The position numbers and the translations under genes are program-made. DNA of 64,000 nt from Bacillota bacterium. Lineage in GTDB: Bacteria > Bacillota > Clostridia > Peptostreptococcales > Anaerovoracaceae. Positions 36,242 to 46,306 of the stretch are shown here, piece by piece. The notes beneath the pieces were generated by a model. That model saw nothing but the letters and a program-made list of their open reading frames with translations, did not search any database and was not told where the DNA came from. Within the stretch, counting starts at the first letter, position 1; each line of letters starts with the position of its first letter. Location: assembly GCA_017437745.1 (NCBI GenBank), contig JAFRYI010000007.1, forward strand, positions 186,001-250,000, given 5' to 3'.

Positions 36242-37177
36242 TCAGGCTTTGCCGTTGCTTCCGAACACGTCGGTGATGCGGGCTGCCACCATATTGGCTA
36301 CGGCTTTTCTTGCCGGCGCCAGGAAGGTGCATCCGTCGAACTTCTTGGGGTTCTCCGCGAACTGCCTGCGGATCTCTCCGAACCAGCAGACGCGTATGTC
36401 CGTGCAGACGTTTATCTTGCAGACCGCCATGGAGGCTGCCTTTCTGAGCATCTCTCCGGGAATGCCTATGGCCTGGGCAAGGTCTCCGCCGTACTGGTTG
36501 AAGATCGCCAGTCTGTCCTGGGGAACGGAGGACGCTCCGTGCAGCACCAGCGGGAATCCGGGCAGTTTCTCCTGGATCTCCTCCAGTATGTCGAAGCGCA
36601 GCTGGGGCTTCTGGCCGGGCTTGAATTTATACGCGCCGTGGGCGGTGCCTATCGCTATCGCCAGGCTGTCGATGCCCGTGCGGTCCACGAATTCCACCAC
36701 GTCCTGAGGGTGGGTGAACGCGCCGTACTTGTCGTCCACGTTAATGTCGTCCTCTATGCCGGCTACGGCTCCGAGCTCGCTCTCGACCACTACTCCGCGG
36801 TCGTGCGCGTATTTAACGACTTCGTTCGTGATCTCGATGTTCTTGTCGAAATCGTAGGCGGAGGCGTCGATCATGACGGAAGTGAATCCGTAGTCCACGC
36901 AGGCCTTGCAGATCTCCGCGCTCTTGCCGTGGTCCAGGTGCAGCGCGATGGGTATGTCCGTGGTCTTTGCCGCGGCTTTAAGCGTGTTTACCGCGTATTC
37001 AGGTCCGATGAACTTTACCGCGCTCTCGGAAAGAGCGAGTATCAGCGGCGCCTTTACGCTTTCGGCGCCCTCAATGATAGCCTGGATTATATCCATGCTG
37101 TCCGCGTTGAAAGCGCCCACTGCGTAGCCGCCTTCATACGCCTTTTTGAACATTTCTTTGGTGGTTACCAATGCCAT
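36242..37177 (-). CDS. fba: Class II fructose-bisphosphate aldolase
   Basis: Zinc-dependent glycolytic aldolase (311 aa). LHLDHGKSAEICK holds a metal-binding His and the preceding Asp. IGTAHGAYKF, VLHGASSVPQ and KINVCTDIR are the later metal and phosphate-binding blocks in family order. AAGGAG lies ahead of the ATG. ATC dominates over ATA for isoleucine, consistent with strong expression. It is a single-gene unit with its own promoter and terminator. Confidence 0.95.
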   Translation of the reverse strand: MALVTTKEMFKKAYEGGYAVGAFNADSMDIIQAIIEGAESVKAPLILALSESAVKFIGPEYAVNTLKAAAKTTDIPIALHLDHGKSAEICKACVDYGFTSVMIDASAYDFDKNIEITNEVVKYAHDRGVVVESELGAVAGIEDDINVDDKYGAFTHPQDVVEFVDRTGIDSLAIAIGTAHGAYKFKPGQKPQLRFDILEEIQEKLPGFPLVLHGASSVPQDRLAIFNQYGGDLAQAIGIPGEMLRKAASMAVCKINVCTDIRVCWFGEIRRQFAENPKKFDGCTFLAPARKAVANMVAARITDVFGSNGKA

Positions 37178-37224
37178 GTCAGATGAACTCCTTAATACGA
37201 CGATTGTTATTTTTCTAACGTCTC

Positions 37225-37254
37225 ATTTTACTCTTTATTATATTAAAAAGTCAA
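37225..37254 (-). promoter_or_regulatory. Promoter for fba
   Basis: On the minus strand, TTGACT (37249-37254), 18-nt AT-rich spacer, TAAAAT (37225-37230). The spacer also contains a TATAAT, but that is only 6 nt from the -35. Confidence 0.6.
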
Positions 37255-37317
37255 GGCGCGAAGGGCATTAAAAAAAGGGCCCGCCGTATGTCCGGCAGAC
37301 CCTTGAAATAACAGGTC

Positions 37318-38235
37318 TTATACGTCCTTGCGCCTTATTATCGCGAAGCCCGCTGCGTAGTTGATCACCGTAAGCGCTCCGTAGAACGCAAGCAGCACCG
37401 TTACCGGTATCGTGTTGTTTACCGTGGTAAGAACGCCTGCATTCTGAGCGTGCGCTATGTCCGCATCCATTGCCGTCTGCCTGAAGATGTTCATGAGCAG
37501 GGTAGGGATCTCCAGCTGTCCGGAAGTTCCCTTTATGCCTCCGAAGAAGTCCGTGCACCATCTGAACATGCTTCCGAAGTGGTAGTTGAGGTCCAGGAAG
37601 CTTATCTTGTCCAGTCCGGCTCCGCCCCTCAGCGACAGCACCAGGCGCACCACCAGCGGCAGCACCAGCACTACTATCATGACGAGCAGCATGGGCAGAA
37701 GGGCTATGACGCGCTTCTTCGCGACGCAGCTGAGCAGCACGGACAGCGAGCTGAAGAACAGCGTCACCATAAGTCCGTAGATGAGGTACGCGGGGAAGTA
37801 AGACAGCAGGGCCTTGAATATGTTGCCGTCGTAGTTGCCGCAGAGGTAGTTCATTACGTACATGGCGCTGAGCGACATCACCATGAGGATCAGCGCGCCG
37901 ATCAGCATTCCCAGCACCTTGCCCAGAAGTATGGACATGCGGCTGTTGGGCTTGGACACGAGTATGCGGAACGTGCCTTCGTGCACCTCGCCCGCGATAA
38001 GGCCGGTGGCTACCGCGCTTACTATTACCATCAGCATGGCGCCGCAGATCAGGAAGAACACGACGGTGTGCTGCTCTATCAGCCTGGAGTTCAGGTAGTA
38101 GTCGAAAGCAGGAACGTTGTCTACGATGCCCGATCTTCCGAGCACCAGACCGCCCAGAAGACCCGCGACAAGGCTTATTATTACAGCGCTAAGCACCAGC
38201 GTTCTCTGAAGCGTCCTTTTCAGTATCACTCCCAT
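37318..38235 (-). CDS. ABC-2 type transporter permease
   Basis: 305 aa with six predicted membrane helices. A large loop between helices 1 and 2 holds the RLIEQHTVVFF region, and GEVHEGTFRILVSKPNSR is an ABC-2 (NatB/CcmB-like) signature before helix 3. It overlaps the ATPase gene by 47 nt and has AAGGAG before its ATG. A ~100-residue loop near the C-terminus (FRWCTDFFGGIKGTSG) is extracytoplasmic. Together with the ATPase and the FG-GAP protein it forms one operon; the substrate is not known. Confidence 0.85.
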   Translation of the reverse strand: MGVILKRTLQRTLVLSAVIISLVAGLLGGLVLGRSGIVDNVPAFDYYLNSRLIEQHTVVFFLICGAMLMVIVSAVATGLIAGEVHEGTFRILVSKPNSRMSILLGKVLGMLIGALILMVMSLSAMYVMNYLCGNYDGNIFKALLSYFPAYLIYGLMVTLFFSSLSVLLSCVAKKRVIALLPMLLVMIVVLVLPLVVRLVLSLRGGAGLDKISFLDLNYHFGSMFRWCTDFFGGIKGTSGQLEIPTLLMNIFRQTAMDADIAHAQNAGVLTTVNNTIPVTVLLAFYGALTVINYAAGFAIIRRKDV

Positions 38236-39154
38236 TTTTTTCTCCTTCCATCATCTGCTTGTAGAGCGAATCCAGCGACAGAACTTCTTCGCTCAGCTTG
38301 TTGAGTTGCATTCCGTTTGAATAGACCAGGCTTACGACGTCCTTCTTAAGAGCGTCCATCTCCTTGGTCGTTATGCGTACTCCTTCTCCTTCGACCGCCT
38401 CCGTCTTGTACTTGCCGGAGAGTCCCAGGATCAGCTTTTCGTTATCGTCGGTGTCCACCCAGAGTATTCCCTGCTTGAACATCTCCTGCGCCTCGGCTAT
38501 CGGTGCGTTAAGGATCAGCCTGCCGTGGTCTATCATCAGCACGTGGCTTATTACCGTCTCCAGCTCCGTAAGAACGTGCGAGCTTATCAGGACGGTCAGG
38601 TGCTCGTCCTGTACCATGCGCCTTACGGTGTCAAGGATCTCCTGCCTGCTGGTGGGATCCAGGTTGGCGGTGGGCTCGTCCAGGAGCAGCACTTTGGGGT
38701 GGTGTATCATGGCCTGAGCCAGAGATACTTTCTTCTTCATGCCCGTGGAGAACTTGGCGACCTTCCTGTCCTTGTGAGCCCTGAGCTCGAACTGGTCCAG
38801 AAGCTCGTTGGTGCGCTTCGCGGATTCCTCGGAGGACAGACCGGAAAGGCAGCCCATGTACCACAGGTATTCGTAGCACTTCATGTCGGAGTAGAAGCTC
38901 GTGAACTCCGGCGAGTAGCCCAGCACTTTAAGCGCTTCCGGGCTTGCCAGCGGATGTCCGAATACCGTGCCGTCTCCGGAAGTTGGGAAGAGCGAGCCCA
39001 TTATAAGGGCCATGGTGGTGCTCTTTCCTGCGCCGTTGGGGCCTACGATCCCGTATATCTTGCCGCTCTCCAGCTTAAGGTTTACGTCGTTTACGGCAGT
39101 AAAGCTGCCGAACTTCTTGGTTATTCCGTTCAGTTCTATGCAGTATTCGCTCAT
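38189..39154 (-). CDS. ABC transporter ATP-binding protein
   Basis: 321 aa. Walker A GPNGAGKST, Q-loop region GYSPEFTSFYS, signature FSTGMKKKVSLAQ (a degenerate form of LSGGQ common in ABC-2 exporters) and Walker B LLLDEPTANLDP, then H-loop SSHVLTELE. The C-terminal ~90 residues are an extra domain typical of NatA-like exporters. The ATG at 39154 has AAGGAGG upstream and overlaps the FG-GAP protein stop as ATGA. Confidence 0.9.
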   Translation of the reverse strand: MSEYCIELNGITKKFGSFTAVNDVNLKLESGKIYGIVGPNGAGKSTTMALIMGSLFPTSGDGTVFGHPLASPEALKVLGYSPEFTSFYSDMKCYEYLWYMGCLSGLSSEESAKRTNELLDQFELRAHKDRKVAKFSTGMKKKVSLAQAMIHHPKVLLLDEPTANLDPTSRQEILDTVRRMVQDEHLTVLISSHVLTELETVISHVLMIDHGRLILNAPIAEAQEMFKQGILWVDTDDNEKLILGLSGKYKTEAVEGEGVRITTKEMDALKKDVVSLVYSNGMQLNKLSEEVLSLDSLYKQMMEGEKNGSDTEKDASENAGA

Positions 39155-42100
39155 TTTGCTGCCTCCTTGAATCTTCCGGCTATCCTGGTCTTTCTGAATA
39201 TTCCGAAGAACAGGCTCGCGATCAGCAGGACCGCGGTGAGTACTACCGGCAGCACCGGGAAGGTCTTCTGCTGATCTATCGTGATGCTGTGGAGTTCCTT
39301 GTATACCTTGCCCTGACCGTCGTCCATGGAAAAGTCTATCTCGTGATCTCCCTGGATCAGCGGTATGCTTGCGGAAGTGTCCGCGCCGCTGTAGACTACC
39401 GTGCCGTTGTCTTTGATCGTCATTATGCTGTAGTCCTGGGCGGGCTTCCACGAAATGTTCAGCATGTGGTCCGCGGAGCTTTCCGGGACTGGCTGAGACA
39501 GCTCGAAGCTCTTGTCCGTGTTGAGCTTAAGCAGTTCTCCGCCCGGGGTCGTTATCACTATGTCGTCTGCTATCTGTACGGCGTTTTTAGCGGATACTTT
39601 GTAAGTCGCAACCAGCTTCTGCTCGGAAAGATCCAGCAGGCTCAGGTCGCTCTGGCCCATTACCGCGGCGTAGCGGTCGCTTCCTTCCACCTTCAGCAGT
39701 CCGCCGTTGTCGAAACCGTCTCCGGAGCTGAGCTTTACCTCGCTTGCTATGCTGAAGTCCTTAGTTCCGATGATTATCAGCTTCTTAAGGAACATGTAGG
39801 TCTCGTAGTCCCAGTAGCCCTGGATCTGCGTGATGTCGCCCAGACCGTCGCCGTCCACGTCGCTCGTGATTATGAACGTGGGCGTATCCTGCAGCGGGTA
39901 GAAGGGGATGAGGTAATCCGGATGGTAATCGCCTTTGCCTGTTCCGCCCGCGTAGACCATGATCGGACCCTGGCCTTCGTTCTGTTCGCCTATCGCGGAC
40001 AGGTTGACAAGCTCTTCGCCGGTCTTGCCGTCGCAGATGCAGTACTGCCAGTTGAAGTTCCTGCCGTAGAGCTCGTAGATGCCGTCTCCGTTTATGTCGT
40101 ATTCCAGAGAAATGAAGCTTTCGCCTTCGCTGGATATGCCGTCCGGGCAGAGGACGTAGAGCATTTCCAGAGTCTTTCCGTTATATACTCTGTAGACCTG
40201 GAATCCCTGCGCGTTCTTGCCGATAAGGACTATCTCGCTTATGCCGTCGGCGTCGATGTCCCCTATAAGGTCGCTGGTGTTCATGGGCTCCAGTTCCTTG
40301 TTGTTTTCTATGCGTGTGTTGGTCTTTCTGTATTCCACGGAGGCAAAGCCGTAGGACATTCCCAGCCTGGATTCGTAGAGCCTGGTCTCCTTGTCGCTTA
40401 CGACCAGGAAGTCCGGCAGACCGTCGGCGTTGGTGTCGCCCACCTTAAAGCTGCGGCCGTCCGCGTCCACGCCTCCGAAAAGGCTGCCTATTACGGTGCG
40501 TCTTCTGCTGGAGACTACGTTGTCGCCGCAGAGCAGCTCCGGCTTCTTGTCGCCGTCCAGATCCTTTATCATGTCCAGCTTGTCGGCAACAAGGAAGTAT
40601 TCGACCTTCTTGCCGTCCACCTTGCCTTCGCCGGTCTTTATCTTATAGTTGAAGATCTCGCTTCCGTCCGCGCCGGAGATGATCATGAACCAGCTGGCGT
40701 CCGGCTGGCCGTCCTTGTCGTAGCTGTTGACTATGGCCATTAAGTCGCTTATGCCGTCTCCGTCGTAGTCGCGGTCCGTGCGCTGGAACTCGAAGCCCTT
40801 GTTTGTATATTCGGCTTTAAGCTCGTACTCCCAGATCTTATCGTTAAGGCTGCTTCCGTACTTTACGACGCGGTCCTTGACTCCGTTGGAGCTATGCGTA
40901 AGGTAGTAGGAATCCCCGGACTTTTCCAGGGTCATTCCTGCCTTGTCGTAGGCGTATTCCACGGTCTTAAGGTCCTGTGAAGCGAGCAGGCAGCCCGTTC
41001 CGAAGAACTCCAGGCGGAGTCCGTCGTCCGCGCGGGAGATCTCGAACCTGGCGCCTTCCCCGATCACCGGAGATTCGATGTCTTTCTGATAGATCAGCGC
41101 GCCGGTGTAATCGTAGTAGTTGATTACCGCGTGCTTTTCCGTAACGCTGGTAGCGGCCGCTATGCAGGGAGTCCCTTCGTAGACCGTAAGGCCGCTCTTC
41201 TGGTAGTTTACAGAGTATCCGCCGGATATCGGAAGCGTCGCCTCTACCGAGCGTGTATCCGTGTTGAACAGTATTACCGACGGTGTCCAGCTGCTGTCCT
41301 GGTACTGGGCGCAGGAATCCGCGTCTCCCTGATAGCAGTCTATCAGCAGGTACGGTCCGTCGACGTCCGCTATGCGTATGCCCATGTAGGGCCAGTTGTT
41401 GATCCCGGTATGGCGGAAGGAGGGAGAGCCCATGTCGTACACCAGGTTGTAGCCTACGAGCAGGTTGTCGAAGTAATCTTTGTCCAGTACGTCGAGGTCC
41501 GTGCCTTCGCAGTTTCCGGATGAGGGATCTATGGCGTAAACTTTGCCGTCCTCGGAGGTGGCGTAGATGATGCCGTTCATGAAGACAAGATCCCACATGT
41601 TCATCTCCGCGTCCAGGGTCTTCTTCAGCCAGTCTATGTTCAGCTGACGGGTCTCGGCGGGATGCCATTCCTTTATTACCGAACCGTCCGCGCCGCTTAC
41701 GATCGCGACGGTGTTGCGCTGCATGGTGTACGCAAAGTCCCCGGCGGAATCTCCGTCGATGTCGCCCACGCTTATGACCTTCCAGATGTTGTCGGCCGCG
41801 GTGTGAGTCCAGACAGTTTCCAGAGTCTTCGCGTCCGCCTTTACGATGCTGTAGTCGTAAACTATGAGGGCGCTTCCGTCATCGGCGGCGAGTAGCTGCT
41901 GCACGAAGCTGTTGGAGTCGGTAAAGCCGATGTTCTCGTCGTAGCCTTTGTGCGTCAGGCGAAGGTCCGCAAGGACTTTGCCGTCCTTTCCGCTCAGCGT
42001 CATCACCTGGGCGCTGAAATCGGGAGCGTCCTGATAGGTAAGGAATTCCGGATATCCGTCTCCGTCCGCGTCGGGCAGCGCGGCAAGCTTCTTTACGGCA

Positions 42101-42333
42101 AAACTGGTGCCCAGATGCTTAACGTCTGTCTCCGATACTATGGAGATGCCGGAGCTTCCGTAGTAGACTCTGGCGTTCGCTCCTTCGTAGAGCAGTTCGG
42201 CGCTGCGTCCCGCGTTGTCTATGCTCACCGCGTCGCTGAGCGGCTCTATGCTTCTTTCAGTCGCGAAGACCGGAAGCGCCGCGGATGCGATGAGCAGAAC
42301 GCAGAGGAAGAACGCCGTCAGTTTCTTTATCAT
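39151..42333 (-). CDS. Large surface protein with FG-GAP/VCBS-type calcium-binding repeats and C-terminal membrane anchor
   Basis: 1060 aa. A signal peptide is clear (MIKKLTAFFLCVLLIASAA, cleavage near VFA-TE). The body is made of repeats with DxDxDG loops: DADGDGYPEF, GDIDGDSAGDF, DYDGDGISDL, DLDGDKKPEL, DTNADGLPDF, DIDADGISEI, DINGDGIYEL, DVDGDGLGDI. These fit a beta-propeller of FG-GAP type. Near the C-terminus an Ig-like strand region leads to one membrane helix (LPVVLTAVLLIASLFFGIF) and a short basic tail, so the propeller is outside. Its stop overlaps the ATPase start, so it belongs to the ABC operon. Role unknown: sensor, receptor or scaffold. Confidence 0.82.
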   Translation of the reverse strand: MIKKLTAFFLCVLLIASAALPVFATERSIEPLSDAVSIDNAGRSAELLYEGANARVYYGSSGISIVSETDVKHLGTSFAVKKLAALPDADGDGYPEFLTYQDAPDFSAQVMTLSGKDGKVLADLRLTHKGYDENIGFTDSNSFVQQLLAADDGSALIVYDYSIVKADAKTLETVWTHTAADNIWKVISVGDIDGDSAGDFAYTMQRNTVAIVSGADGSVIKEWHPAETRQLNIDWLKKTLDAEMNMWDLVFMNGIIYATSEDGKVYAIDPSSGNCEGTDLDVLDKDYFDNLLVGYNLVYDMGSPSFRHTGINNWPYMGIRIADVDGPYLLIDCYQGDADSCAQYQDSSWTPSVILFNTDTRSVEATLPISGGYSVNYQKSGLTVYEGTPCIAAATSVTEKHAVINYYDYTGALIYQKDIESPVIGEGARFEISRADDGLRLEFFGTGCLLASQDLKTVEYAYDKAGMTLEKSGDSYYLTHSSNGVKDRVVKYGSSLNDKIWEYELKAEYTNKGFEFQRTDRDYDGDGISDLMAIVNSYDKDGQPDASWFMIISGADGSEIFNYKIKTGEGKVDGKKVEYFLVADKLDMIKDLDGDKKPELLCGDNVVSSRRRTVIGSLFGGVDADGRSFKVGDTNADGLPDFLVVSDKETRLYESRLGMSYGFASVEYRKTNTRIENNKELEPMNTSDLIGDIDADGISEIVLIGKNAQGFQVYRVYNGKTLEMLYVLCPDGISSEGESFISLEYDINGDGIYELYGRNFNWQYCICDGKTGEELVNLSAIGEQNEGQGPIMVYAGGTGKGDYHPDYLIPFYPLQDTPTFIITSDVDGDGLGDITQIQGYWDYETYMFLKKLIIIGTKDFSIASEVKLSSGDGFDNGGLLKVEGSDRYAAVMGQSDLSLLDLSEQKLVATYKVSAKNAVQIADDIVITTPGGELLKLNTDKSFELSQPVPESSADHMLNISWKPAQDYSIMTIKDNGTVVYSGADTSASIPLIQGDHEIDFSMDDGQGKVYKELHSITIDQQKTFPVLPVVLTAVLLIASLFFGIFRKTRIAGRFKEAAK

Positions 42334-42353
42334 GTATGGTTTCCCCTTTCTGA

Positions 42354-42389
42354 CGCGGCAGATGCGCTGCCGCGATAATTTGTCAAATT
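42354..42389 (-). promoter_or_regulatory. Two palindromes upstream of the FG-GAP/ABC operon
   Basis: AATTTGTCAAATT (42377-42389) is a perfect 13-nt palindrome containing a minus-strand TTGACA. CGCGGCAG-ATGCG-CTGCCGCG (42354-42374) is an 8-bp inverted repeat. A good -10 at 17 nt is lacking. They could be an operator and a leader hairpin, or a weak termination structure after aroQ. Confidence 0.35.
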
Positions 42390-42454
42390 AATATGCGCCG
42401 AGATCGACACCGGCGTGACTCTGTAGATATAGACGGGTAAAAAACGGAAAGGTT

Positions 42455-42886
42455 TCAGATATCCAGCAGCTTCTCCATTGCTATCTTGTATCCTTCGAAG
42501 CCCATGCCTTTTATCTGCGCTGCGCAGCAGGGGGCTGTAAAGGATATCCTGCGGTAGTCCTCGCGCCGGTCCGTGTCCGAGATGTGCACCTCTACGGCCG
42601 GAAGGGGGCGTACCGCCCGGAGCGCGTCCGCTATGGCTATGCTTGTGTGGGTATAGGCGCCGGGGTTTATGACTATGCCCCCGAAACCTTCGAAATACGC
42701 CTGCTGTATCCAGTCTATGATCTGTCCTTCGTGATTGGACTGCAGGCATACGGCTTCCACGCCCAGCTGCTTTGCGCTGCTTTCTATGTAATCTACGAGT
42801 TCGGCGTAACTGCCGCTGCCGTAGATCTCTGTTTCCCTTATTCCGAGCATGTTCAGGCTCGGACCGTTGATCACCATTATCTTCAT
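42455..42886 (-). CDS. aroQ: 3-dehydroquinate dehydratase, type II
   Basis: Third step of the shikimate pathway. INGPSLNMLGIRETEIYG at the N-terminus is the type II lid region (the first Asn-Leu block usually reads GPNLN; here Ser replaces one Asn). SNHEGQIIDWIQ and VEVHISD are the other conserved blocks. 143 aa is normal. Last gene of the aro operon, 56 nt after aroA, with AAAGGA before the ATG. Confidence 0.93.
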   Translation of the reverse strand: MKIMVINGPSLNMLGIRETEIYGSGSYAELVDYIESSAKQLGVEAVCLQSNHEGQIIDWIQQAYFEGFGGIVINPGAYTHTSIAIADALRAVRPLPAVEVHISDTDRREDYRRISFTAPCCAAQIKGMGFEGYKIAMEKLLDI

Positions 42887-42942
42887 GGTCTGTCCTTTTT
42901 TTGCGCCGCGCGGCGCGTGTCCGCCGGCGTACGATGCATTCT

Positions 42943-44190
42943 TTAAAGCAGTTTCCTAAGCTGGCCGAAGAATCCGGGAAAGCTTTTGCTTACCGCTCCG
43001 GCGCCTTCTATCGTAACGGGTCTTTCCGCGGTGACGGCAAGCACCGCCAGCGCCATGACTATCCTGTGATCTCCGCATCCGCTTACCGTAACGCCGCCTT
43101 TGACAGGGGTCCTGCCCGTAACGTATACGGTATCCCCGTCCGAGCGGATGTCGCAGCCGAGTTTTTCAAGTTCGCGCTCCATGTTCGCTATGCGGTCGGA
43201 TTCCTTAAAACGCAGTCTTCCTGCTCCGCTGAACACGGACGTGCCTTCGGCCTGCGTCGCGACGGCGAAGAGCAGGGGACCCAGGTCCGGACAGTCGGAT
43301 ATATCCGCCCGGATCGCTTTTAACGAGCCGGCCTCTCCGAATCCGTCCAGCAGTTTTACGATCACCTTGTCTGCCTGCGCGGAATCCCGGTCCAGTCCCT
43401 TAACTTCCGCTGTTCTCCGGCAGAGTTTCGCGGCAGCCAGAAGGGGCGCCGCGGAGGACCAGTCTGCTTCTACGTCTATATCGAAAGGCAGGTAGCGCTG
43501 CTTTCCGGGAACAGTAATGCCGGATATGGAGCCGTTTCCGTCCCTGCTCGCTTCGACCCTTATCCCCGCGCGTTTCAGCGTTCCGATCGTCAGATCCACG
43601 TAGGGAGCGGATCTCAGAGGACCGGTGAGAACTATCCCGGAGTCCCCGTCAAGAGTCGGAAGGACGAACAGCAGTCCGCTTACGAACTGCGAGGAGACGT
43701 CTCCCGGAAGCGTATATGTTCCGGGTGTAAGTCTGCCTTGCGCGGCAACGTATGCTCCGGTGTTTACGAAGGATCTTCCGTCTTCGCTGTAGATCTTTTC
43801 GTACGGTCCCAGAGGACGCTCCAAAAGGCGGCCTTTTCCGCTGAACAGACAGCGCTTTCCGCTCTGCGCAAACAGCGGAATGAGGAACCTTAGGGCTGCT
43901 GCGGATTCTCCGCAGTCGACTGGACCGAAAGGAAGTCCGTCCGTACACGCCGCGTCCGCGCCGTTCCCCGAAGGAATACCGTTAAGGAACTGTCCGTTGC
44001 CTTCGACAAGCACCGGGTCTCCGCTGTCGTCCACCCAGGCGCCGAGCTGCCTGACGGCTTCGATCACCACATGCGTGTCGTCGCAGCGCGAGAGCCCGCG
44101 TATCTGCGAACAGCCGTCCGCCAGAGCAGCCGCAATTAACGCTCTCTGCGATATGGATTTGCTCGAGGGGACCTCGAATACTATGCTCAT
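42943..44190 (-). CDS. aroA: 3-phosphoshikimate 1-carboxyvinyltransferase (EPSP synthase)
   Basis: Sixth step of the pathway (415 aa). [19 protein letters not shown] at the N-terminus is the conserved Lys/Ser shikimate-phosphate block. [10 protein letters not shown]..., [19 protein letters not shown] and [12 protein letters not shown] complete the two-domain repeat. Overlaps the DAHP synthase gene by 4 nt (ATGA), implying coupled translation. Confidence 0.94.
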   Translation of the reverse strand: MSIVFEVPSSKSISQRALIAAALADGCSQIRGLSRCDDTHVVIEAVRQLGAWVDDSGDPVLVEGNGQFLNGIPSGNGADAACTDGLPFGPVDCGESAAALRFLIPLFAQSGKRCLFSGKGRLLERPLGPYEKIYSEDGRSFVNTGAYVAAQGRLTPGTYTLPGDVSSQFVSGLLFVLPTLDGDSGIVLTGPLRSAPYVDLTIGTLKRAGIRVEASRDGNGSISGITVPGKQRYLPFDIDVEADWSSAAPLLAAAKLCRRTAEVKGLDRDSAQADKVIVKLLDGFGEAGSLKAIRADISDCPDLGPLLFAVATQAEGTSVFSGAGRLRFKESDRIANMERELEKLGCDIRSDGDTVYVTGRTPVKGGVTVSGCGDHRIVMALAVLAVTAERPVTIEGAGAVSKSFPGFFGQLRKLL

Positions 44191-45047
44191 AGCTCTCTTC
44201 CCACGGCCTTCGCCACAAGGCGGGCCTTTTCCATAAGATCCGCGAATCGCTCAGGTAATATGGACTGCGCTCCGTCGCTGGCAGCCGCGTCCGGGTCGTC
44301 GTGGACCTCCACCAGAAGCCCGTCAGCTCCCGCGGCGATGGCAGCCAGACTTACGGCCTCAACGTATTTCCAGTTTCCTGTGGCGTGGGACGGATCAACT
44401 ATTATCGGAAGGTGCGTCTTTTCCTTTATTATGGGTACCACGGCAAGATCCATGGTGTTTCTTGTCGCGTACTCGAAGGTGCGTATGCCGCGTTCGCAGA
44501 GGATGACGTTTGGATTTCCTCCCGCGAGTACGTACTCCGCGGCCATGATCCATTCGTCTATAGTGGCGCCTGCTCCGCGCTTTAGAAGCACCGGCTTTTG
44601 TGTGCGTCCCACCGCCTTAAGAAGAGCGAAGTTCTGCATGTTCCTTGCACCTATCTGGATTATGTCCACGTTTTCCGTGAACAGGTCCATGTCGTTTTCG
44701 CTTACCATCTCGGAGATCACGGGCATGCCGCTTGCGCGTCCCGCTTCTTTAAGCCAGCCTATGCCTTCCGGACCGATCCCCTGGAATGAGTAGGGCGATG
44801 TGCGCGGCTTGTAGGATCCGCCTCTGAGTACGGAGGCTCCGGCGGCTTTTACTTTTCCGGCGATGCGCTTTATGCTTTCCGCGGATTCCACGGCGCAGGG
44901 ACCGGCCATTACGGCCACGGGGCAGCCGGCGCCTATCTTAACGCTTCCGGCTTCCACGATGGTGTCTTCGCTCTGGTGGGCTCTGCTTGCCAGGGTATAT
45001 TCGGGTATGTGTTCTTCGAAAATCATTCGGTCGTTCTCCGTGATCAC
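44187..45047 (-). CDS. aroF: 3-deoxy-7-phosphoheptulonate (DAHP) synthase
   Basis: First, committed step of the pathway (286 aa). [42 protein letters not shown] and [10 protein letters not shown] are the signatures of the AroA-I-beta / KDO8P-synthase-like DAHP synthases. There is no fused chorismate mutase or ACT domain, so feedback control by an attached domain is not expected. Overlaps aroE::aroK by 4 nt. Confidence 0.93.
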   Translation of the reverse strand: MITENDRMIFEEHIPEYTLASRAHQSEDTIVEAGSVKIGAGCPVAVMAGPCAVESAESIKRIAGKVKAAGASVLRGGSYKPRTSPYSFQGIGPEGIGWLKEAGRASGMPVISEMVSENDMDLFTENVDIIQIGARNMQNFALLKAVGRTQKPVLLKRGAGATIDEWIMAAEYVLAGGNPNVILCERGIRTFEYATRNTMDLAVVPIIKEKTHLPIIVDPSHATGNWKYVEAVSLAAIAAGADGLLVEVHDDPDAAASDGAQSILPERFADLMEKARLVAKAVGREL

Positions 45048-46306
45048 AATTCTTTTTCCAGCAGTTCTTTTATGGTTTCGGCGGTCTCTTCCGGAGTCCC
45101 GTTCGCGGGGATCCTAAGATCTGCGTATCTTTCGTAGAGCGGCAGCCTTTCGGCGTACAGTCTGTCCATGTCTTCCGCCGTCCGCGAAAGAGGAGTCTCT
45201 TCCGACGGTTTAAGCAGCCGCGGGCTGCGGTCCAGCCATACGATGACGCCGTTCTCCGCAAGGTGCCGCATGTTGTTCTTTTTAAGCACGGCTCCGCCCC
45301 CGCAGGCTATTATGCTGCCCTTAAGAGCGCTAAGTTTCTGCAGCACTTTAGCTTCTTTTTTGCGGAAAGCGGCTTCTCCGAAAGTGTTTATGAAGGAGCC
45401 GGGGGACATGCCTTCGGCTTCTCCGAAAGCGTCGTCCGCGTCCGCGAAAGCGCTTCCGGTTTTTTCCGCCAGTATCCTGCCGCTCTCCGTCTTTCCGGAA
45501 GAGGGCATGCCTATCAGCACTATGTTCTTCTGCTCCGCGTAAACGGTCCGGACGCAGTCTTCTATCAGCGTCTCCGGCAGATCTTTTCCGGTGAATATGC
45601 GGTCGGAGTACAATGCCTGAGCGGCAAGCATCCCGAAACCGCCGGCCGCGTTGATTCCCCGCAGCTGCGCTTCGTATACCAGACGGGTACGGAACGGATT
45701 TGCGACTATGTCGATAACGTTCTTAAGCTCCGGAAACTTGCTCAGGTCCGCCGGATGCTCCGCGCTGTGCGGATACATGCCTATGGGCGTGGCGTTGATG
45801 ATCGTATCCCACTCGCTCGCCCGCGAGTAGAGCTCCTGGTAGGAGATGACACCGTTCATGAACGGCCAGGTGTTCTCCGGGTCCCTGCTTACGAAAGTCG
45901 CTTTTCCGCGGAGCTTCTCCACTGCCGCGGCCGCCGCGCGAGCAGCTCCTCCTGTGCCCAGTATAGCGGTGTTTCCAAGGCTTTTAGCCATTCCGTGCTT
46001 TTTTATCAGATAGACGAAGCCTGCAAGGTCCGTGTTGTATCCGCGCAGTTTCCCGTCTTCGTTGGCTACGCAGTTCACCGCTCCGGCGTCCGTCGCGCTC
46101 CGGTCGAATTCGTCCATGTATTCCATGGCCGCAAGCTTGTAGGGAATGGTGACGTTTATGCCGCGGAAATCGCGGTCGGCGAAGAATTCGTCCAGCTGCT
46201 CCGGATCGAGCTCTTTCAGGACGTATTCCTCCCCGGTGAAAAACGCGTGCAGCCTCGGGGACATGCTGTGGCCGAGAGGTTTTCCTATAAGTCCGAATTT
46301 CATCAT
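45044..46306 (-). CDS. aroE-aroK: Bifunctional shikimate dehydrogenase / shikimate kinase (AroE-AroK fusion)
   Basis: One 420-aa open frame contains two pathway enzymes. Residues 1-~255 are shikimate dehydrogenase: GHSMSPRLH (substrate binding), INVTIPYK with catalytic Lys57, YNTD (91-93) and the NADP loop [10 protein letters not shown] (116-125). Residues ~258-420 are shikimate kinase: Walker A GMPSSGKT (266-273), ADADDAFG (usual D-x-D site), ACGGGAV and the lid [11 protein letters not shown]. The linker is short (about VYAEQ). No internal stop or frameshift is seen. Steps four and five of the pathway are thus in one protein. Overlaps aroC and aroF by 4 nt each. Confidence 0.92.
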   Translation of the reverse strand: MMKFGLIGKPLGHSMSPRLHAFFTGEEYVLKELDPEQLDEFFADRDFRGINVTIPYKLAAMEYMDEFDRSATDAGAVNCVANEDGKLRGYNTDLAGFVYLIKKHGMAKSLGNTAILGTGGAARAAAAAVEKLRGKATFVSRDPENTWPFMNGVISYQELYSRASEWDTIINATPIGMYPHSAEHPADLSKFPELKNVIDIVANPFRTRLVYEAQLRGINAAGGFGMLAAQALYSDRIFTGKDLPETLIEDCVRTVYAEQKNIVLIGMPSSGKTESGRILAEKTGSAFADADDAFGEAEGMSPGSFINTFGEAAFRKKEAKVLQKLSALKGSIIACGGGAVLKKNNMRHLAENGVIVWLDRSPRLLKPSEETPLSRTAEDMDRLYAERLPLYERYADLRIPANGTPEETAETIKELLEKEL

